From contig CANGHD010000009.1 in the NCBI GenBank assembly GCA_947453525.1, forward strand, positions 1 through 45,706: DNA of 45,706 bases. Reading direction: 5' to 3'. The first letter of the stretch is position 1. Every line of letters begins with the position of its first letter. Source of the DNA: Paracoccaceae bacterium. GTDB taxonomy: Bacteria > Pseudomonadota > Alphaproteobacteria > Rhodobacterales > Rhodobacteraceae. A program made the translations under genes and the position numbers. The notes under the pieces are model-generated. The model did not search any database. It saw nothing but the letters and a program-made list of their open reading frames with translations, and was not told the DNA's origin. Shown in pieces: positions 9,253-17,960 of the stretch.

Positions 9253-10278
9253 CGGCTTGAAATCCTGCGGGATTTGATCGCGCCCCTCCAGCATAAGATC
9301 GCAGATCAGCCGTGCCGCCTCGGGTGCCACGCCAAAGCCGATCTTGAAGCCACCGTTGGCGATGAAATGCCCCGGACGCCCCGGCCAGGGCCCCAGCAAT
9401 GGCCCCCGGCTGGCGGCGCGAGCCCGGAAGCCCGACCAGCGCGCCACCTCTGGCGCTTGGCGCAGCAGGGGCAGGGCACTGCGCGCCCGCTCCAGAAGCA
9501 CATCGGATTGGGCGTCGGTGTCGGGATGGGTCCACTGGTTTTCCGTGGTCGAACCGATGGCGACGGTGCCGTCGGCATGAGGCACGATGTGCAACCCGTC
9601 GATGAACAGTTGCGGCTGGCTTTCATGGCCCGGCAGAAGCACCGAAACCGCCTGCCCCTTGACACCCTGTCCCGCCTTGCGGCCCAGATCGAGGCTCAGC
9701 GCCTCCAGCCCCGCCACGCCGGTGGCCCAGACCACCGCGCCGTCGTCATCGGCATCACCGAGGACGATGTCCACGCCCTTGGCGCGCAAGGCCGCCTCCA
9801 GCGAGGCCGCAGCGTGACGGGGGTTGAGACGGGCGGAAAGCGTGTCGTGGATGAGAAAGCCAGAAGGCGACGCAGGCTCCCATGGCGCAGCAGTTGAAGG
9901 GGTAACCCGCCAGAGGGCCTTGCCGTGCCAGAGCGTGTCGGCCTGCTCGGCGCGGGTCTGTGCCAGCGCTAGCGCCGCGGCATCCGCCACGGCTTGCAGG
10001 CGCCCGATGCGGGCGTAGCCGGAGGAGAGGCCAGAGGTGGCGTCCACCTCGGCCCACCAACTCTCGGCGCGCAAAAGGCTTGCGAATTGAAAGGCTTTCA
10101 CCGGGTTCCAGCCCTCGGGCGTGTGGGGGGTCAGGGCACCGACCAGCCCGCCGCTGGCGCCGGAGGCGATGGCTTGCCGCTCGATCAGCCGCACACGGGC
10201 GCCACGCTGGACGGCCTGCCATGCGACGGACAGGCCGAAGATTCCGCCGCCCCGGACCGTCAGATCAACTCTTGTCAT
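9235..10278 (-). CDS. FAD-dependent oxidoreductase of the DAO family (glycine oxidase / MnmC C-domain-like)
   Basis: The 347-residue protein has an N-terminal dinucleotide-binding motif GGGIFGLSVAW (residues 10-20) and ERQAIASGASGG. Its C-terminal substrate domain ends GHFIANGGFKIGFGVAPEAARLI, the DAO-family FAD-contact region. It resembles ThiO/DadA-type oxidases and the FAD domain of bifunctional MnmC. The gene is divergent from mnmD (45 bp between start codons), which encodes the other half of MnmC. A role in removing the carboxymethyl group from cmnm5U34 in tRNA is therefore attractive but not proven. Small-amine or D-amino-acid oxidation is the alternative. Confidence 0.82.
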   Translation of the reverse strand: MTRVDLTVRGGGIFGLSVAWQAVQRGARVRLIERQAIASGASGGLVGALTPHTPEGWNPVKAFQFASLLRAESWWAEVDATSGLSSGYARIGRLQAVADAAALALAQTRAEQADTLWHGKALWRVTPSTAAPWEPASPSGFLIHDTLSARLNPRHAAASLEAALRAKGVDIVLGDADDDGAVVWATGVAGLEALSLDLGRKAGQGVKGQAVSVLLPGHESQPQLFIDGLHIVPHADGTVAIGSTTENQWTHPDTDAQSDVLLERARSALPLLRQAPEVARWSGFRARAASRGPLLGPWPGRPGHFIANGGFKIGFGVAPEAARLICDLMLEGRDQIPQDFKPLERVL

Positions 10279-10323
10279 TCCAGGCGCCCTTGCTCATGGT
10301 CCGCGCCAAAAGGGCTAATGCAT

Positions 10324-10989
10324 ATGGCAGGCAGTGAACAGGCGGAAGGTCTGGAGTGGCTGGATGGAGTGATCCCCGTCTCGCGCCGGTTCGACGACCC
10401 CTATTTCTCGCTGGCCGGTGGGTTGGATGAGACGCGGCATGTATTCCTGACGGGAAACGGCCTGCCGGAGCGGCTATTTGCGGGCTTCCAGATTGCCGAA
10501 CTGGGCTTTGGCACCGGGCTGAACCTGCTGGCAACCCTGCTTTTGGCCCCTGACAGGGCCCTGCGATACACCAGCTTCGAGGCCTATCCGATCACCGCCG
10601 AAGAGATGGCCCGGAGCCATGCCGCCTTCCCCGAAGTGGGCGCGGTGGCGGCCCCCTTGGTCGAGGCCTGGGCCAAGGGTCTGCGCCGGTTTTCCCTTGG
10701 GATGATTGAGGTTGAGGTGATCGAGGCCGACGCACGAGACACCTTGCCGCTGTGGACTGGCCGCGCCGATGCCTGGTATCTCGACGGGTTTTCACCTGCC
10801 AAGAACCCGGAACTCTGGGGGGAGGATCTGATGGCCGAGGTCGCTCGCCACACCGCGCCGCAGGGCACCTTTGCCACCTACACGGCGGCTGGCCACGTGC
10901 GCCGGGCCCTGACGCTGGGAGGCTTCAACGTCACCCGCGCGCAAGGCCATGGCACCAAGCGGCACATGAGCAAGGGAGTTCTGCAATGA
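10324..10989 (+). CDS. mnmD: tRNA 5-methylaminomethyl-2-thiouridine methyltransferase MnmD
   Basis: This 221-residue SAM-dependent methyltransferase has RFDDPYFS near the N-terminus, the SAM-binding ELGFGTGLNLL, and AWYLDGFSPAKNPELW, a signature of the MnmC methyltransferase domain (DUF752). The end GTKRHMSKG is also typical. It methylates nm5(s2)U34 of certain tRNAs. In E. coli this domain is fused to an FAD oxidase; here it stands alone, with a DAO-type oxidase on the opposite strand. AAAAGGG at 10308-10314 favours the ATG at 10324 over the one at 10318. Its stop overlaps the next EamA start (ATGA). Confidence 0.9.
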   Translation: MAGSEQAEGLEWLDGVIPVSRRFDDPYFSLAGGLDETRHVFLTGNGLPERLFAGFQIAELGFGTGLNLLATLLLAPDRALRYTSFEAYPITAEEMARSHAAFPEVGAVAAPLVEAWAKGLRRFSLGMIEVEVIEADARDTLPLWTGRADAWYLDGFSPAKNPELWGEDLMAEVARHTAPQGTFATYTAAGHVRRALTLGGFNVTRAQGHGTKRHMSKGVLQ

Positions 10990-11855
10990 GCCGCAATCCG
11001 ACCCGTGGCATCTGGCTGATGGTGGCCACGGTCTTTGCCTTTGCAGTGCAGGACGGCTTTTCGCGCCATCTGGCCGAGACCTACAACACCCAGATGGTCG
11101 TCATGGTCCGCTATTGGATCTTTGCCGCCTTCGTGGTGGTTCTGGCTCTGCGCCGGCCTGAGGGTCTGGCGGCGATCCGCTCCCGACGCCTGCACTGGCA
11201 CGTGCTGCGCGCCGTGCTGCTGGTGCTGGAAATCTGTGTCATGGTCTATTCTTACACGCTGATCGGCCTCATCCAGGCGCTGGCGATCTTCACCGTCTGC
11301 CCGCTGTTCGTGGTCGCCATGTCCGGCCCGATCCTGGGCGAGCGGATGAGCCTGAGCCGCTGGCTGGCGGTGGCCTTTGGCTGCGTGGGCGTGCTGGTGA
11401 TCCTGCGGCCGGGGGCCGGCGTCTTCACCTGGGCCGCGCTGTTGCCGGTGCTTTCGGCCTTCATGTTCGCGCTTTACTCGGTGCTGACCCGGTTGACGAC
11501 GCGGGACGAGCCCTTCTTTGCCGCCTTTTTCTGGCCTCCGATCATCGGTGCGGTGCTGATCACGCTGGTCGGTCTGCCGCATTGGCAGCCGGTTTCGGCC
11601 CCGCTTGACTGGGTGTTTCTGGCGGCTTACGGGGCCAATTCGGTTCTGTCCAACTGGCTGTTGCAAAAGACCTACGAGGCGGCAGAGGCCTCGGTCGTGC
11701 AGCCCTTTGCCTATTTGCAGATCGTTTTCGTGACCGTGATCGGGATTATGGTCTATGGCGAGGTTCTGCGTCTGAACATCGTCATCGGTGCCGGGATTGT
11801 AGTGCTGGCAGGGCTTTACGCGCTGACCGTGGCGCGGAAAGAGGCCAAGGCGTGA
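10986..11855 (+). CDS. EamA/DMT-superfamily transporter, copy 1
   Basis: The 289-residue integral membrane protein has about ten hydrophobic segments in two repeated halves, the 5+5 EamA layout. The first half includes GIWLMVATVFAFAVQDGFSRHL and ends at LGERMSLSRWLAVAFGCVGVLVILRPG. The second half ends at a YLQIVFVTVIGIMVYGEV block. The family exports metabolites such as amino acids or takes up solutes; the substrate cannot be read from sequence. It overlaps mnmD and the next EamA gene by 4 bp on each side, so the three are probably one translationally coupled unit. Confidence 0.9.
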   Translation: MSRNPTRGIWLMVATVFAFAVQDGFSRHLAETYNTQMVVMVRYWIFAAFVVVLALRRPEGLAAIRSRRLHWHVLRAVLLVLEICVMVYSYTLIGLIQALAIFTVCPLFVVAMSGPILGERMSLSRWLAVAFGCVGVLVILRPGAGVFTWAALLPVLSAFMFALYSVLTRLTTRDEPFFAAFFWPPIIGAVLITLVGLPHWQPVSAPLDWVFLAAYGANSVLSNWLLQKTYEAAEASVVQPFAYLQIVFVTVIGIMVYGEVLRLNIVIGAGIVVLAGLYALTVARKEAKA

Positions 11856-12724
11856 CCGAACAGAACACAAGGCGCGGCATCGCGATGATGCTGGCCGCCA
11901 TCGTCATCTTTTCGGCGCAGGACGGGATCACCCGTCATCTCACGACCCGGTACCCGGTGCAGATGGTCGTCATGATGCGGTTCTGGTTCTTCGGGCTGTT
12001 CGTGATCTGGCTTTCCACCCGTCAACCCGGCGGCTTGCGCGCCGCCGTTCGCACAAGGCAACTGCCGCTGCACATCCTGCGCGGCCTTTTGCTGGTGGGG
12101 CAGATTTGCATCGTCGGTCTGGCCTTCGCCCATAACGGCTTGATCGAGACGCATTCGCTGCTGACCAGCTATCCCCTTATGGTTGCAGCGCTTTCCGGCC
12201 CGGTGCTGGGGGAGACGGTGGGTTGGCGGCGCTGGACGGCGATCCTTCTGGGCTTCGCGGGCATTCTGGTGATGCTGCGACCGGGGCTGTCGGTCCTCTC
12301 GATCTGGTCGGTGTTGCCTCTGTTCGCCGCCCTGATCTTCGCGCTTTACGGATTGTTGACGCGCTTTGCCGCCCGTCAGGACAAGGCGCAGGTCAGTTTC
12401 TTCTGGACGGGCGTCGTGGGCGCCTTGGGGATGACCGTGATAGGCCTGCCCGAGTGGACGTGGATGACCGGACCGGACTGGGGCTGGATGCTTTTGCTCT
12501 GCTGCACCTCCTGCGCGGGGCATTATTTCATGATCCGCGCCTATGATGTGGCGGAAGCAAGCGCCCTGCAGCCCTTTGCCTATCTGCAACTGGTGTTCAT
12601 CGCGCTTCTGGGCATTTTCCTGTTCCATGAAAGCCTGCGTGTCAGCGTCGCCTTCGGCTCGGGCATCGTGGTTGCCGCGGGACTGTTCACCCTGTGGCAA
12701 CAAAGAACACCGGCGCGCGGCTGA
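11852..12724 (+). CDS. EamA/DMT-superfamily transporter, copy 2
   Basis: The 290-residue membrane protein is a close relative of copy 1. QDGITRHL and QMVVMMR in the first 50 residues mirror QDGFSRHL and QMVVMVR of its neighbour, and both halves end in the LRPG and PFAYLQLVFIALLG blocks. The GTG start at 11852 overlaps the previous stop (GTGA). The pair looks like a tandem duplication that has since diverged. Some DMT families act as heterodimers of tandem genes, so a two-subunit transporter is possible. A short inverted repeat (TGAGGG/CCCTCA, 12722-12742) begins at the stop codon. Confidence 0.9.
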   Translation: MTEQNTRRGIAMMLAAIVIFSAQDGITRHLTTRYPVQMVVMMRFWFFGLFVIWLSTRQPGGLRAAVRTRQLPLHILRGLLLVGQICIVGLAFAHNGLIETHSLLTSYPLMVAALSGPVLGETVGWRRWTAILLGFAGILVMLRPGLSVLSIWSVLPLFAALIFALYGLLTRFAARQDKAQVSFFWTGVVGALGMTVIGLPEWTWMTGPDWGWMLLLCCTSCAGHYFMIRAYDVAEASALQPFAYLQLVFIALLGIFLFHESLRVSVAFGSGIVVAAGLFTLWQQRTPARG

Positions 12725-12753
12725 GGGGTTTTCTTTCCCTCAGGAAGGGGCAT

Positions 12754-12770
12754 ATTAGAACCATTCCAAA
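12754..12770 (+). promoter_or_regulatory. Iron control element (Irr box) upstream of mbfA
   Basis: ATTAGAACCATTCCAAA fits the alphaproteobacterial ICE pattern TTTAGAA-N3-TTCTAAA at 12 of the 14 specified positions, with the correct 3-bp centre. It ends 13 bp before the mbfA ATG, a place suited to repression. Irr is known to bind such sites and to repress mbfA under low iron in Bradyrhizobium and Agrobacterium. Regulation by Irr here is inferred from motif and gene identity. Confidence 0.8.
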
Positions 12771-12783
12771 CTGAGGGCTTCCG

Positions 12784-13761
12784 ATGATCTCCAGCTTCAC
12801 GCAGCGCCGCCGCTTTTCTGACCTGTCCGAGCAAGAGGTGCTGGCGCTGGCGATTTCCTCCGAGGAGGACGACGGCCGCATCTATCGCAGCTATGCGCAG
12901 ATGCTGCGCGAGGAATATCCCGCCTCGGCCACCGTTTTCGACGAGATGGCGGTGGAGGAAGACGGCCACCGGCAGGCGCTGATTACCCTTCACCGGCTGC
13001 GATTCGGCGCGGTTATCCCGTTGATAAGGCGCGAACATGTGGCGGGGTTCTACGCCCGCCGCCCGGTCTGGCTGACACAGAACCTGTCGCTGGAGACGAT
13101 CCGCTCGGAAGCCTCGGGCATGGAATCGCAGGCGGAAAAGTTCTATCTGGCCGCTGCGGCCCGGACCACCGACGCCGCCACCCGCAAGCTGCTGGGCGAT
13201 CTGGCGGCGGCCGAGGCGGGGCATGAGAAATCGGCCGAAGGGCTTGAAGCGAAACACCTTTCCGGCGACGCGCGGGCGCAGGAAGACGCAGGCGAGCGGC
13301 GGCAGTTCATTTTGACCTGGGTGCAGCCGGGGCTGGCGGGGTTGATGGACGGCTCGGTTTCGACGCTGGCGCCGATCTTTGCGACCGCCTTTGCCACGCA
13401 TAACACGCACCAGACCTTTCTGGTCGGCACGGCGGCGGCGGTCGGGGCGGGCATTTCGATGGGCTTTACCGAGGCGGCGCATGACGATGGGGTGCTGTCG
13501 GGGCGCGGCAGCCCCTGGAAGCGCGGGCTTGCGAGTGGGATGATGACTGCATTTGGTGGTTTGGGTCACGCCCTGCCCTATCTGTTGCCCGATTTCTGGA
13601 CAGCGACGATTGTGGCCATGGTGGTGGTGTTCTTCGAGCTTTGGGCCATTGCCTGGATTCAGAACCGCTATATGGAGACTCCGTTCCTGCGCGCAGCCTT
13701 GCAGGTGGTTTTGGGCGGCGCTTTGGTCTTTGCCGCAGGGGCGCTGATTGGCGGCGGCTGA
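12784..13761 (+). CDS. mbfA: Membrane-bound ferritin MbfA, iron exporter (erythrin-VIT1 protein)
   Basis: The 325-residue protein joins an N-terminal ferritin-like di-iron domain to a C-terminal CCC1/VIT1 membrane domain. The ferritin-like part (about residues 1-150) shows SSEEDDGRIYRSY, EMAVEEDGHRQ and later AAAEAGHEKS, supplying Glu and ExxH ligands. The membrane part (about 180-325) has GLMDGSVSTLAPIFATAFAT and GISMGFTEAAHDDG. MbfA exports iron and protects against iron and peroxide stress in rhizobia. A GAGGG at 12773-12777 provides the ribosome site, and an Irr-type box lies immediately upstream. A short hairpin follows the stop. Confidence 0.93.
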   Translation: MISSFTQRRRFSDLSEQEVLALAISSEEDDGRIYRSYAQMLREEYPASATVFDEMAVEEDGHRQALITLHRLRFGAVIPLIRREHVAGFYARRPVWLTQNLSLETIRSEASGMESQAEKFYLAAAARTTDAATRKLLGDLAAAEAGHEKSAEGLEAKHLSGDARAQEDAGERRQFILTWVQPGLAGLMDGSVSTLAPIFATAFATHNTHQTFLVGTAAAVGAGISMGFTEAAHDDGVLSGRGSPWKRGLASGMMTAFGGLGHALPYLLPDFWTATIVAMVVVFFELWAIAWIQNRYMETPFLRAALQVVLGGALVFAAGALIGGG

Positions 13762-13764
13762 AGC

Positions 13765-13779
13765 GGGGGCCAGCCCCCC
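13765..13779 (+). terminator. Short GC hairpin after mbfA
   Basis: GGGGG at 13765-13769 and CCCCC within 13774-13779 pair across a CCAG loop, just after the mbfA stop. Only two T residues follow, so it is a weak terminator candidate. Confidence 0.35.
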
Positions 13780-13853
13780 TTGCGCCATTTCTGCGTCCTG
13801 CGGGCAAGTGGCTCACCCGGGATATTTATGGACCAGTGAAAGACAAGAAGAAG

Positions 13854-14663
13854 ATGGGAATAGTGTCTGAAAACAAGGCTTTCGGGGGAACTCAGTTGGT
13901 CGTGTCGCACGAGTCGGCTGCGTGTTCCTGTGAGATGACCTTCGGGATATTTCTGCCGCCGCAAGCGAAGGCGGGGCCGGTGCCGGTGCTGTGGTATCTG
14001 TCGGGGCTGACCTGCACGCATGAGAACGCGATGGTGAAGGCCGGGGCGCAGGGTTGGGCGGCGCGGGAGGGGATCGCATTGGTGTTTCCCGATACGTCTC
14101 CGAGAGGGGAGGCGGCGGATGATGCAGCCTATGATCTGGGGCGCGGGGCGGGGTTCTATGTCGACGCGACCCAAGCGCCTTGGGCGCCGCATTTCAAGAT
14201 GTGGTCTTATGTGACCGAGGAGCTACCGGCGCTGGTGTTTGCGGAGTTTCCTTTGGATGCCGCGCGGCAGGGGATCACCGGGCATTCGATGGGCGGGCAT
14301 GGGGCATTGACAGTGGGGTTGCGATTCCCGGAGCGGTTCCGGTCGGTCTCGGCCTTTGCACCGATCTGCCATCCGGCGGGGTCGGACTGGGGGCGGAAGC
14401 AGTTTGCGGCCTATCTGGGGGCGGATGAGGCTGTGTGGGCCGCGCATGACGCCTCGATTCTGATGGCAAAACAAGGGGTTCCGTGGCCTTTGTTGGTGGA
14501 TCAGGGGAGTGATGACACGTTTCTGGCGCTGCTGAAGCCGGAGGCTTTGGAGGCCGCAGGCGCTGTGGTGCGGCGGCAGGCGGGGTATGATCATTCGTAT
14601 TTCTTCGTCTCGACCTTTATGGAGGAGCATGTGGCCTTCCACGCCAAGGCCTTGAAGGCATGA
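13854..14663 (+). CDS. fghA: S-formylglutathione hydrolase
   Basis: This 269-residue alpha/beta hydrolase releases formate and glutathione from S-formylglutathione, the last step of glutathione-dependent formaldehyde oxidation. The nucleophile Ser145 is in GHSMGGHG. The acid is probably Asp220 or Asp221 in DQGSDD and the base His247 in [28 protein letters not shown] and [13 protein letters not shown] are hallmark family blocks. The frame stays open upstream, but family proteins begin with a segment like [12 protein letters not shown], so the ATG at 13854 is chosen; its ribosome site is weak (AAGAAGAAG). The matching formaldehyde dehydrogenase gene is not in the window. It overlaps the next gene by 4 bp. 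Confidence 0.95.
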   Translation: MGIVSENKAFGGTQLVVSHESAACSCEMTFGIFLPPQAKAGPVPVLWYLSGLTCTHENAMVKAGAQGWAAREGIALVFPDTSPRGEAADDAAYDLGRGAGFYVDATQAPWAPHFKMWSYVTEELPALVFAEFPLDAARQGITGHSMGGHGALTVGLRFPERFRSVSAFAPICHPAGSDWGRKQFAAYLGADEAVWAAHDASILMAKQGVPWPLLVDQGSDDTFLALLKPEALEAAGAVVRRQAGYDHSYFFVSTFMEEHVAFHAKALKA

Positions 14664-15115
14664 CGCTTTACATCGACGCGGATGCCTGTCCGGTGAAGGA
14701 AGAGGCGGAACGGGTCGCCACCCGGCTGCAGGTTCGCATGGTGCTGGTGTCGAACGGGGGGATCAGACCCTCGGCTAACCCGTTGGTGGAAAGCGTTTTT
14801 GTGAGCCAAGGGCCGGATGAGGCGGACAAGTGGATTGCCGAAGCCTGTGGGCCGGGGGATGTGGTGGTGACGGGGGATATTCCTTTGGCGGCAAGGTGTG
14901 TGGAGGCCGGGGCGCGGGTTTTGAAGCACAATGGCGAGGAATTGAACCGGGCCAACATCGGGATGGTGCTGGCGACGCGGGATCTGATGGCGGATTTGCG
15001 GGCGGCGGACCCGTTTCGGCAGGGGGGCGGCAAGCTGTTTGGCAAGGCGGATCGGTCAAGGTTTCTGGATGTGCTGGACCGGGTGTTGCGGGCGGCGGCC
15101 GGTGCGGGGGCTTGA
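14660..15115 (+). CDS. YaiI/YqxD-family (DUF188) protein
   Basis: The 151-residue protein opens with [12 protein letters not shown], the invariant DUF188 motif, followed by [28 protein letters not shown] and a C-terminal [17 protein letters not shown]. The fold is thought to be PIN-like, with the conserved Asp residues suggesting nuclease activity. No function is established for the family. The ATG overlaps the fghA stop (ATGA), so expression is coupled to formaldehyde detoxification here, perhaps only by convenience. Confidence 0.92.
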   Translation: MTLYIDADACPVKEEAERVATRLQVRMVLVSNGGIRPSANPLVESVFVSQGPDEADKWIAEACGPGDVVVTGDIPLAARCVEAGARVLKHNGEELNRANIGMVLATRDLMADLRAADPFRQGGGKLFGKADRSRFLDVLDRVLRAAAGAGA

Positions 15116-15217
15116 GGGGCTGAGCGCGGAGTGGTCCGGGAAACGTGGCGAATCGGGCGGGTTTTCTTGGTTAATTCAGGAAAATCAGGGGGTTCGTGCG
15201 GTCTGGTTTCCGTCGGA

Positions 15218-15239
15218 TATCCGTATGGTATCCGTATGG
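15218..15239 (+). repeat. Two tandem copies of TATCCGTATGG
   Basis: Two perfect 11-bp direct repeats lie head to tail in the 273-bp gap between the DUF188 gene and the third EamA gene. The unit length is one helical turn, so it could place a DNA-binding protein twice on the same face. The rest of this gap shows no gene. Confidence 0.6.
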
Positions 15240-15388
15240 CTTCTGTACCGACACGGCGTGCGCTGGGGGCATGGTTAACGCAACGCGCGGTGCGTGCGAG
15301 CACACACCCGACGCGGCGGGGCACGGTCCGACCTGCGGTGTCGCATCTGTGGCAGAATCGGGGGGTGCTGCACTGCTAAAGCGGAAGC

Positions 15389-16381
15389 ATGACGCGGGAT
15401 GTATCCTTGACGCCTTCGGGCGATGGTGTGGCTGAGACTCCGGCGGTGACGCGGGGCTCGCGGCACGTGGTCTTGGGGATTGCGGCGGCGATGGGCGGGT
15501 CGGCGGTTTTTTCGCTGAATGACCTGTGCATCAAGCAGCTGTCGGGGGAATATGCGCTGCATCAGGTCATTCTGGTGCGGGCTTTCGTCGGGCTGACGTT
15601 TATTCTGGCGTTTGCGGCGCTGTCGGGGCAGCGGCAGATCTGGCGGACGGGGCGGCCCTGGATGCATGCCATTCGCGCCTCGGTCGTGATGATTTCCAAT
15701 GCGACGTATTTTCTGGGGCTGGCAGCGCTGCCTTTGGCGGATGCTGCGGCGATCGGCTTTGTGGCGCCGTTGCTGTTGACCATGCTGTCGGTGCTGGTGC
15801 TGCGCGAGAAGGTGGGTTGGCATCGCTGGGGCGCGGTGGTGGTCGGGCTGATCGGCGTGGTCGTTATGCTGCGGCCTGAGGGGCAGTTTCGCTGGGCGGC
15901 GATTTTGGTGCTGGTTTCGGCTTTGTGCTATGCCATCACGCAGACCATGACGCGGATGTTTCGCGAGACGGAAAGCTCGGTCACGATCAACTTCTACACG
16001 CAGGTGGCGTTTGTTGTCGTCTCCTCAACCATGGGGTTTTTCGTGGGCGACGGGCATCTGGCGGGGTCTTCGGATGCTTCATTGGCGTTCTTGTTCCGGC
16101 CTTGGGTGATGCCGCCTGCCTCGGACTGGATTTTCTTTGTCGGCACCGGGGTTTCGGTGGCGATTGGCGGGCTGTTGATGAGCCAGGCCTACCGGATGAA
16201 CGAATCCGCACTGGTGGCGCCGTTTGAATATACTTCGATGCCTTTGGCGGTGATCTGGGGGCTGTTGTTCTTCGGGACATTCCCGGATCTGCAGGGCTGG
16301 GTGGGCATTGCGCTGATCATCGGGGCGGGGCTTTATACGTTGTATCGGGAAACACGAAAGCGCCGTCCGAAAAGTGCGTAG
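15389..16381 (+). CDS. EamA/DMT-superfamily transporter, copy 3
   Basis: The 330-residue membrane protein has a hydrophilic N-terminus of about 25 residues, then ten predicted helices in two EamA repeats. Family landmarks are FSLNDLCIKQL in helix 1, VLREKVGWHRWGAVVVGLIGVVVMLRPEG at the end of repeat one, and ESALVAPFEYTSMPLAVIWGLLFFGTFPD in repeat two. It is the most diverged of the five EamA proteins in this window. It stands alone, with gaps on both sides, before the HAD/cyclodeaminase pair. The substrate is unknown. Confidence 0.9.
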   Translation: MTRDVSLTPSGDGVAETPAVTRGSRHVVLGIAAAMGGSAVFSLNDLCIKQLSGEYALHQVILVRAFVGLTFILAFAALSGQRQIWRTGRPWMHAIRASVVMISNATYFLGLAALPLADAAAIGFVAPLLLTMLSVLVLREKVGWHRWGAVVVGLIGVVVMLRPEGQFRWAAILVLVSALCYAITQTMTRMFRETESSVTINFYTQVAFVVVSSTMGFFVGDGHLAGSSDASLAFLFRPWVMPPASDWIFFVGTGVSVAIGGLLMSQAYRMNESALVAPFEYTSMPLAVIWGLLFFGTFPDLQGWVGIALIIGAGLYTLYRETRKRRPKSA

Positions 16382-16422
16382 CGGTTTTCGGACATCAGGC
16401 GCTGAGAAGAGAGGCTGGCGAC

Positions 16423-17046
16423 ATGGGCGTTGAAGCGGTGGTGTTCGACATTGGCAATGTGCTGACGCGCTGGCAGCCGGAGGGGTTTTACGACCGGGTG
16501 ATCGGCGAGACGCGGCGGCAGGCGCTGTTTGCCGAGGTCGATCTGCATCACATGAATGATCTGATCGACCGGGGCGCGGCGTTCCGCGAGACGATCTATG
16601 ACTGGGCCGACCGCCATCCGGCATGGGGCGATGAGGTGCGGATGTGGCATGATCGGTGGATCGAGTTGGCCTCACCCCGGATCGAAGGCTCGATCGCCTT
16701 GCTGCGGGCGCTGCGCAAGAAGGCGGTGCCGGTGTTTGCGCTGACGAATTTCGGGGTGTCCTCGTTCGAATATGCCATGACGCAGATGGATTTCCTGCAT
16801 GAGTTCGACCGGCTTTATGTCTCGGGCCGGATGGGGGTGATCAAGCCGGAGGCGCGGATTTACGAGATGGTGGAGGAGGATTGCGGGGTAGCACCCGGCG
16901 GTCTGATCTTTGCCGATGACCGGGCGGACAACATTGCAGCGGCAGCGGCGCGCGGCTGGGCGACGCATCACTTCACGGATTGGGAAGGCTGGGCGCGGCG
17001 GCTGGTCGATGAGGGATTGCTGAGCGACAGGGAGGCGGGGCTGTGA
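16423..17046 (+). CDS. HAD-superfamily phosphatase (YihX-like)
   Basis: The 207-residue protein has HAD motif I FDIGNVL with nucleophile Asp9, motif II LTNFG near 106-110, the motif III lysine in IKPEARIY, and motif IV FADDRADNIAAA. The DxGN form of motif I occurs in YihX-type sugar-phosphate phosphatases and soluble epoxide hydrolase N-domains. A small helical cap lies between motifs I and II. AGAGAGG precedes the ATG. Its TGA overlaps the GTG of the next gene. The substrate is unknown; a small phosphorylated metabolite is likely. Confidence 0.88.
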   Translation: MGVEAVVFDIGNVLTRWQPEGFYDRVIGETRRQALFAEVDLHHMNDLIDRGAAFRETIYDWADRHPAWGDEVRMWHDRWIELASPRIEGSIALLRALRKKAVPVFALTNFGVSSFEYAMTQMDFLHEFDRLYVSGRMGVIKPEARIYEMVEEDCGVAPGGLIFADDRADNIAAAAARGWATHHFTDWEGWARRLVDEGLLSDREAGL

Positions 17047-17957
17047 TCGAATTCGTCGGGCGCGAGGCCGAGGCCTTGATGACATGGGCCGGACTTCTGG
17101 CGGCGTTTGAGGCCGGGCATGGTCTGGGCAAGGCCGAGATTGCGGATCTGTTCCTGTATCGCGACCGGGATGTGGTCCTGGACCGGGCGGCGTGGATCAC
17201 GGGGCTGGGGTCCTTGGTCAAGGTGGCGACGGTGCATCCGGGGAACGCGGCTTTGGGGCTGCCGACGGTCAACGGGGTGGTGAGCCTGTTTGACGATGTG
17301 ACCGGGCTGCCCAAGGCCTTCATCGATTTCCATCTGGTGACCAAGTGGAAGACGGCGGGGGACAGTCTGCTGTCAGCTTCGAAGCTGGCGCGGAAGGAAG
17401 CGCGGAGGTTCCTGCTGGTGGGGGCGGGCACCGTGGCGCGGTCCATGGTGGAGGCTTACGGCAGCCTGTGGCCAGAGGCGGAGTTTACCGTGTGGAACCG
17501 CTCCCCGGCGGGGGCCGCGAAGATGGCCGCCGAGGTGCCGGGGTTGCAGGTGGCCGAGGATCTGGAGGCGGCGGTGAAGGCGGCGGATGTGATCTGCACG
17601 GCGACGATGGCGCAGGCTCCGGTGGTTTTGGGGGCATGGTTGCAGCCGGGGCAGCATCTGGATCTGATCGGGGCTTATAATCCGAAGATGCGGGAAGTGG
17701 ATGATCTGGCGCTGCAACGCGCCTCGGTCTTTGTGGACAGCCGGGCCACGACGCTGCATCATATTGGCGAATTGATCGACCCGCTGGCCTCTGGCGCGAT
17801 TGTGGAAAGCGATGTGCGGGCGGAGTTCTATGATCTGGCCAAGGGGCTGTTCCGCCGTGAGAGCGACGACGAGATTACCATCGCCAAGAACGGCGGCGGG
17901 GCGCATCTGGATTTGATGACGGCGGCCTATGTGCTGGAGCGCTGGAACCGGCGCTGA
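17043..17957 (+). CDS. Ornithine cyclodeaminase / mu-crystallin family protein
   Basis: This 304-residue NAD(P)-binding enzyme has the Rossmann motif LLVGAGTVARSM at about residues 124-135 and the family stretch KWKTAGDSLLSASKLAR just before it. IGAYNPKMREVDD and VFVDSR lie in the C-terminal half. Members include ornithine cyclodeaminase, alanine dehydrogenase and delta1-pyrroline-2-carboxylate reductase, and sequence alone does not settle which. The GTG start overlaps the HAD gene stop (GTGA), so the two enzymes are probably made together. A hairpin terminator follows. Confidence 0.86.
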   Translation: MIEFVGREAEALMTWAGLLAAFEAGHGLGKAEIADLFLYRDRDVVLDRAAWITGLGSLVKVATVHPGNAALGLPTVNGVVSLFDDVTGLPKAFIDFHLVTKWKTAGDSLLSASKLARKEARRFLLVGAGTVARSMVEAYGSLWPEAEFTVWNRSPAGAAKMAAEVPGLQVAEDLEAAVKAADVICTATMAQAPVVLGAWLQPGQHLDLIGAYNPKMREVDDLALQRASVFVDSRATTLHHIGELIDPLASGAIVESDVRAEFYDLAKGLFRRESDDEITIAKNGGGAHLDLMTAAYVLERWNRR

Positions 17958-17960
17958 GGC

